The translations under genes were made by a program, and so were the position numbers. From Olivibacter jilunii (lineage in GTDB: Bacteria > Bacteroidota > Bacteroidia > Sphingobacteriales > Sphingobacteriaceae), in the NCBI RefSeq assembly GCF_900607235.1, contig NZ_LR027849.1, forward strand, positions 372,001-436,000: a DNA stretch of 64,000 nt, in the 5' to 3' direction. Of this stretch, positions 60,981 to 64,000 are shown piece by piece. How positions within the stretch are numbered: the stretch's first letter is position 1; each line of letters opens with the position of its first letter. The notes under the pieces are model-generated. The model did no database searches, was not told where the DNA came from, and saw nothing but the letters and a program-made list of their open reading frames with translations.

Positions 60981-61813
60981 AAATCTTGGTTACAACGGAT
61001 TTATCATCTAATTCTAAAGGAGGAATACGCTTTGCTTTGCAACTTGCCGAGCACTATCAATATGAATTAACATTTTTTTATACCTATCACAACGAGAGAC
61101 CTACTTGGAATGACCTATCTTATAAAGGATTTCAAAACACTGAACTGCAAAATGAACGTATAAAATTGATAAGGTTTATTCGCAAAGTTGCCGGAAGCAT
61201 AGATCTTCAGCAGCTACAGCTTTATTATCACGTTCAAGAATCGCTGTTCGTTGCGCAGCACATTCTCCAGTATGCGCAGCTCCATCAATTTACATTTATT
61301 TGTATAGGTCGAAGCGCGGCCGGATGGCATCGAAAACTGTTTGGAAGTGTGGCTAATATATTAATAAAACAATCACATGTTCCTATCATCATTGTACCTC
61401 CTGATTATAGAAGAAGAAAACTCCGAAACGTATTATATGCTTCCGACTTAACGAATTTCGAAAGCGAGTTAAACATGGTGTTGGTTTGTATGGAAACCCT
61501 TAAGCTAAAAGTAGACATCCTTCACTTTTCGCTTCCCTCAGATCAGCTCAATAACAAAGTAGCCTCTGCAACAGAAATTATTTCTAAGCTGCCCCCCAAT
61601 ACTGTCCAATTTTTTCAAGAGAAGTACAATTTTGAGGAGCCTCTCGTAAAGCATTTAGCTGTACAGTTAGCCAAATTTAACCCCTCTATACTTGTTATGT
61701 TTACAGATCAGCAGCGCACCTTCTTTGAGAAATTGTTTCTCGGTAGTGACACTGTTTCATTTTCTTCGTTGGCCAAATGGCCAATGCTGGTTTTTCCGAA
61801 ACCGCTTACCTGA
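60977..61813 (+). CDS. Universal stress protein, two-domain
   Basis: 278 residues, same subgroup as 49027 ('MKILVTTDLSSNSKGGIRFA'). The nucleotide loop reads 'GRSAAGWHRKLFGSVANILI', lacking the second Gly. The C-terminal block 'MFTDQQRTFFEKLFLGSD' corresponds to 'LFTRQNRSFLEKLFPS' of the paralog. It overlaps the PfkB gene by four nt. Last gene of the tight operon; Hsp20 follows after 82 nt. Confidence 0.9.
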   Translation: MKILVTTDLSSNSKGGIRFALQLAEHYQYELTFFYTYHNERPTWNDLSYKGFQNTELQNERIKLIRFIRKVAGSIDLQQLQLYYHVQESLFVAQHILQYAQLHQFTFICIGRSAAGWHRKLFGSVANILIKQSHVPIIIVPPDYRRRKLRNVLYASDLTNFESELNMVLVCMETLKLKVDILHFSLPSDQLNNKVASATEIISKLPPNTVQFFQEKYNFEEPLVKHLAVQLAKFNPSILVMFTDQQRTFFEKLFLGSDTVSFSSLAKWPMLVFPKPLT

Positions 61814-61895
61814 TCAATCTCATTATGTCAAATAACCTAAATCATTAAGAATTATTTATTTAAGGAACTTAGTTATTATTTCTAAATTCAATATT

Positions 61896-62327
61896 ATGTC
61901 AAACTTAGTTAAAGCTACTGACTTCCCATCATTTAGGTCAATGATGGAAGATTTCTGGAACACCGATGGCTTCTTTAGCAAACCGATCTTTAGCAAAACT
62001 TCTCTACCGCCGGTTAATATCCGCGATACGAAGGACTATTATGAATTAACATTAGCTGCGCCCGGGTATAAAAAAGATGATTTCAAGATTGCCATTGAAG
62101 ACGGTATGATCAGCATTAGTGCCGAACATAAGTCAGAAAAGAAAGAAGAGAAGGAAAATTACACGCGGCATGAATTTCATCAGGAAGAATTTACGCGCGT
62201 ATTTAGTTTGCCTGAAAATGTGACAGAAGATGCTATTAAAGCAAAGTATCAGGACGGTATTTTACAAATTGAACTAAAAAAAACAGCGAAATCCCCGTCT
62301 AATAAAAAAACGGTGCAAGTTTCTTAA
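61896..62327 (+). CDS. Hsp20/alpha-crystallin small heat shock protein
   Basis: 143 residues. Alpha-crystallin domain at ~38-135: 'LPPVNIRDTKDYYELTLAAP', 'GYKKDDFKIAIEDGMISISA', 'RVFSLPENVTEDAIKAKYQD' and the 'GILQIELKK' GIL strand. Its N-terminal arm is short and the C-terminal tail lacks a clear I-x-I motif. It is an ATP-independent holdase in the cytoplasm. It plays the part of HspX in the DosR comparison. A hairpin at 62338-62365 follows. Confidence 0.95.
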   Translation: MSNLVKATDFPSFRSMMEDFWNTDGFFSKPIFSKTSLPPVNIRDTKDYYELTLAAPGYKKDDFKIAIEDGMISISAEHKSEKKEEKENYTRHEFHQEEFTRVFSLPENVTEDAIKAKYQDGILQIELKKTAKSPSNKKTVQVS

Positions 62328-62337
62328 GCGGAATCAA

Positions 62338-62365
62338 TTTTGGGGGCAATTATATGCCCCTAAAA
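62338..62365. terminator. Hairpin between Hsp20 and Crp genes
   Basis: TTTTGGGGGCA (62338-62348) and TGCCCCTAAAA (62355-62365) form an 11-bp stem with one G-T pair and a 6-nt loop. There is no T tract on the plus-strand 3' side. It may end the Hsp20 transcript, or act as a structured site just before the Crp promoter. Confidence 0.45.
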
Positions 62366-62367
62366 TG

Positions 62368-62375
62368 TAAATTTG
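62368..62375 (+). promoter_or_regulatory. -7 element of the Crp gene, possibly leaderless
   Basis: TAAATTTG (62368-62375) matches TAnnTTTG and ends four nt before the ATG at 62380. The TTTG at 62339-62342 is 25 nt away, a little too far for a strong match. Confidence 0.45.
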
Positions 62376-62379
62376 CGAT

Positions 62380-63003
62380 ATGGACGTTCTGGATCAAATT
62401 GAAGAATTTAGGTATTCGCCGCAATTAAGAGAGATGTTGTATGCAAATAGCATACAGAAGACCTATAATGCAGGACATGTTATTTTAAGCGAACATGCGT
62501 ACATCCGTTCAATCCCTATTGTTACAAAGGGTACATTAAAGGTTATCCGTACAGAAGAAGACGGACGAGAGATTTTACTATATTACATCAAGGCCGGCGA
62601 AAGTTGCATCATGTCATTTTTAGGAGGACTTCACAACGAAACGAGTAAGGTTAGGGCCGAAGTGGAGGAAGACGCCGAAATTCGCTTCCTGCCCATGGAA
62701 AAGGTCTCATTGTTCATTAGAGAATACCCACAGTGGCTCGATTACATTTTTCGCCTCTATCACAAACGTTTTGAAGAATTACTGGATATGGTGAACGCAA
62801 TTGCGTTTAAGAAAGTTGACGAACGATTGCTAACGCTATTACGGAAAAAAAAAGAACTTTCGGGAAACAATATGCTGAGCATTACGCACGAGCAATTGGC
62901 GAACGAACTTGGTACCGCACGTGTGGTTGTTTCCAGACTTTTAAAACAGCTCGAAGACGATGGTACGGTAAAGCTCGGTAGAAATAAAATCGTTCTTGTG
63001 TAA
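62380..63003 (+). CDS. Crp/Fnr family transcriptional regulator
   Basis: 207 residues: jelly roll ('AGHVILSEHAYIRSIPIVTK', 'REILLYYIKAGESCIMSFLG') and a C-terminal HTH 'HEQLANELGTARVVVSRLLK'. There is only one Cys ('GESCIMSF'), so no FNR iron-sulfur cluster. The recognition helix has V where FNR has the Glu before S-R, so its DNA site probably differs from the TGAT-N4-ATCA boxes. It begins an operon with TauE and the MBL gene at the right edge; persulfide or sulfide sensing through that Cys is plausible (inference). Confidence 0.9.
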   Translation: MDVLDQIEEFRYSPQLREMLYANSIQKTYNAGHVILSEHAYIRSIPIVTKGTLKVIRTEEDGREILLYYIKAGESCIMSFLGGLHNETSKVRAEVEEDAEIRFLPMEKVSLFIREYPQWLDYIFRLYHKRFEELLDMVNAIAFKKVDERLLTLLRKKKELSGNNMLSITHEQLANELGTARVVVSRLLKQLEDDGTVKLGRNKIVLV

Positions 63004-63063
63004 CAAAAGTAGCTGTACAGATCTTTGAATTGACGGACCTTTGATCCATCTAATAAAAAAGAA

Positions 63064-63864
63064 ATGGACTTCATCGGTTATTTTGCGTCAATTTTAATAG
63101 GTATCTCGCTGGGACTGATCGGAAGCGGCGGTAGTATCCTTACCGTACCGGTATTAGTTTATCTGTTTCATATTGACGTTATAACCGCTACGACCTATTC
63201 GTTGTTTATCGTTGGCTTAAGCAGTGCCGCAGGTACATTTCCCTATTTTAGGGGAAATATGGTGGATATTAAAACTGCATTAATTTTCGGTATACCTTCC
63301 GTCTTGGCAGTTTTCTTTAGCAGACGGGTCATTGTACCGGCGATACCGGAATCTGTATTTGAAATTGGCAATTTAGCCGTCACGAGAAGCACCCTTCTCC
63401 TTTCCATCTTTGCCGTGTTAATGGTAATAGCCTCCTATAGCATGATCGCAAAATCGGAAGAAGCTGACCAACCAAAAGTAAACAGGCAAAAGCCATTTAG
63501 TAATTTACGTATCCTATCGTTGGGTGCGCTCGTAGGACTTGTTACAGGATTGGTTGGAGCAGGAGGTGGTTTCCTTATAGTTCCGGCACTTATAGGTTTC
63601 CTTAAAACGCCTATAAAGACAGCTATAGGGACATCGCTGTTAATCGTTGCTATCAACTCCTTAACAGGATTTCTATTCTCAGTAACATTTATTGCCATCA
63701 ATTGGTGCTTCCTCCTATCGGTCACCTTGATGGCCTTTCTAGGCATTTTTGTTGGTAGTAAGTTGGTAAAAAAAATTGAAGGAAGAAGACTACGGTTTGC
63801 CTTTGGCTGGTTTGTTTTGATTATGGGTATTTATATCCTTTTAAGAGAATTGTTGTTCAAGTAG
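63064..63864 (+). CDS. TauE/SafE family membrane transporter
   Basis: 266 residues, seven to eight membrane helices in two repeats: 'SILIGISLGLIGSGGSILTV' and 'LGALVGLVTGLVGAGGGFLI' are the paired TauE signature segments (G-x-x-G-S/A-G-G). The second half ends 'LRFAFGWFVLIMGIYILLRE'. Family members export sulfite, sulfoacetate or related organosulfur anions. It is 60 nt after the Crp gene and 86 nt before the MBL gene, as in bacterial sulfide-handling operons. Confidence 0.92.
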   Translation: MDFIGYFASILIGISLGLIGSGGSILTVPVLVYLFHIDVITATTYSLFIVGLSSAAGTFPYFRGNMVDIKTALIFGIPSVLAVFFSRRVIVPAIPESVFEIGNLAVTRSTLLLSIFAVLMVIASYSMIAKSEEADQPKVNRQKPFSNLRILSLGALVGLVTGLVGAGGGFLIVPALIGFLKTPIKTAIGTSLLIVAINSLTGFLFSVTFIAINWCFLLSVTLMAFLGIFVGSKLVKKIEGRRLRFAFGWFVLIMGIYILLRELLFK

Positions 63865-63950
63865 CGCACTGACTTGCGTCGTGTAACCAAAGTAACTGTA
63901 CGATAAAAAATTAGTTTACAACTTTAACAGATCATTAAATATTACATATC

Positions 63951-64000
63951 ATGTTTTTTCAACACATTTATGATAAGAGTTTATCACAGAGCAGCTATCT
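63951..64000 (+). CDS. MBL-fold (persulfide dioxygenase-like) protein, 3' end outside
   Basis: Only the first 16 codons are in the window: 'MFFQHIYDKSLSQSSY'. This start is characteristic of MBL-fold/rhodanese proteins (persulfide dioxygenase or thiol-dependent hydrolase) that sit next to TauE in Bacteroidota. The call rests on a short match and on context. Confidence 0.55.
   Translation, partial: MFFQHIYDKSLSQSSY

Noticed and set aside
62380-63003. The Crp at 62380 as the regulator of the FNR-like boxes
   Set aside because: Its recognition helix has Val instead of the Glu used to read TGA, and it has only one Cys, so it is neither a classical FNR nor the best fit; the receiver-Crp at 44108 is better.

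Overview
The window looks like chromosomal DNA of a Bacteroidota member, most likely a Sphingobacteriaceae relative (Sphingobacterium/Olivibacter/Pedobacter type). The basis is AT-rich DNA, several good Bacteroidota promoters (TTTG, 19-20 nt, TAnnTTTG), few classical Shine-Dalgarno sequences, an FtsX-type permease with no partner ATPase gene, and family choices typical of that phylum. The species assignment is inference. I see no tRNA, rRNA, CRISPR array, phage or complete insertion sequence with terminal repeats.

Region 1 (1-26 kb) is a patchwork of small regulator-plus-oxidoreductase modules mixed with wreckage. Three HxlR-type repressors lie beside NAD(P)H oxidoreductases (6.2, 8.0 and 9.7 kb), each with palindromes in the divergent promoter gap. 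There is also an ArsR/SRPBCC pair whose ArsR gene carries a one-base frameshift, a full-length FtsX permease, a homocysteine methyltransferase-like protein, an AraC/alpha-beta hydrolase pair, AlkB, and a Crp/quinone-oxidoreductase pair. Between them lie pieces of Rpn-type (PD-(D/E)XK) nuclease genes: one intact copy, one interrupted by an in-frame stop, and three fragments. Other debris includes a truncated FAD monooxygenase, a truncated FtsX permease, and a 160-bp dispersed noncoding repeat.

Region 2 (26-37.5 kb) holds a minus-strand catabolic operon (GMC alcohol oxidoreductase, aldehyde dehydrogenase, ABM-domain membrane protein, MBL hydrolase, then pirin) divergent from an AraC activator. 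Two paralogous TetR modules follow: TetR with an aldo/keto reductase, and TetR with an SDR and an F420-type NADP reductase. Each TetR has its own recurring operator-like palindrome.

Region 3 (37.6-64 kb) is the most interesting. It is a contiguous stress or dormancy island with seven universal stress proteins, two P-type cation ATPases (one with a frameshift in an A6 run), PEP synthase, a PfkB sugar-phosphate kinase, Hsp20, two HdeD/DUF308 membrane proteins, a triple-BON protein, a beta-CASP metallo-RNase, AdhP-type alcohol dehydrogenase, a polysaccharide deacetylase, DUF1003, and a receiver-domain/Crp fusion regulator. Every main divergent promoter gap I examined from 40.4 to 54.8 kb contains an exact FNR-like box TGAT-N4-ATCA, or in one gap a one-mismatch version. 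The six exact boxes and one near match suggest a single Crp/Fnr-family regulon. In gene content it resembles the mycobacterial DosR dormancy regulon and the Pseudomonas Anr regulon, but with Bacteroidota genes. The window ends in a Crp-TauE-MBL sulfur-type operon that runs off the right edge.
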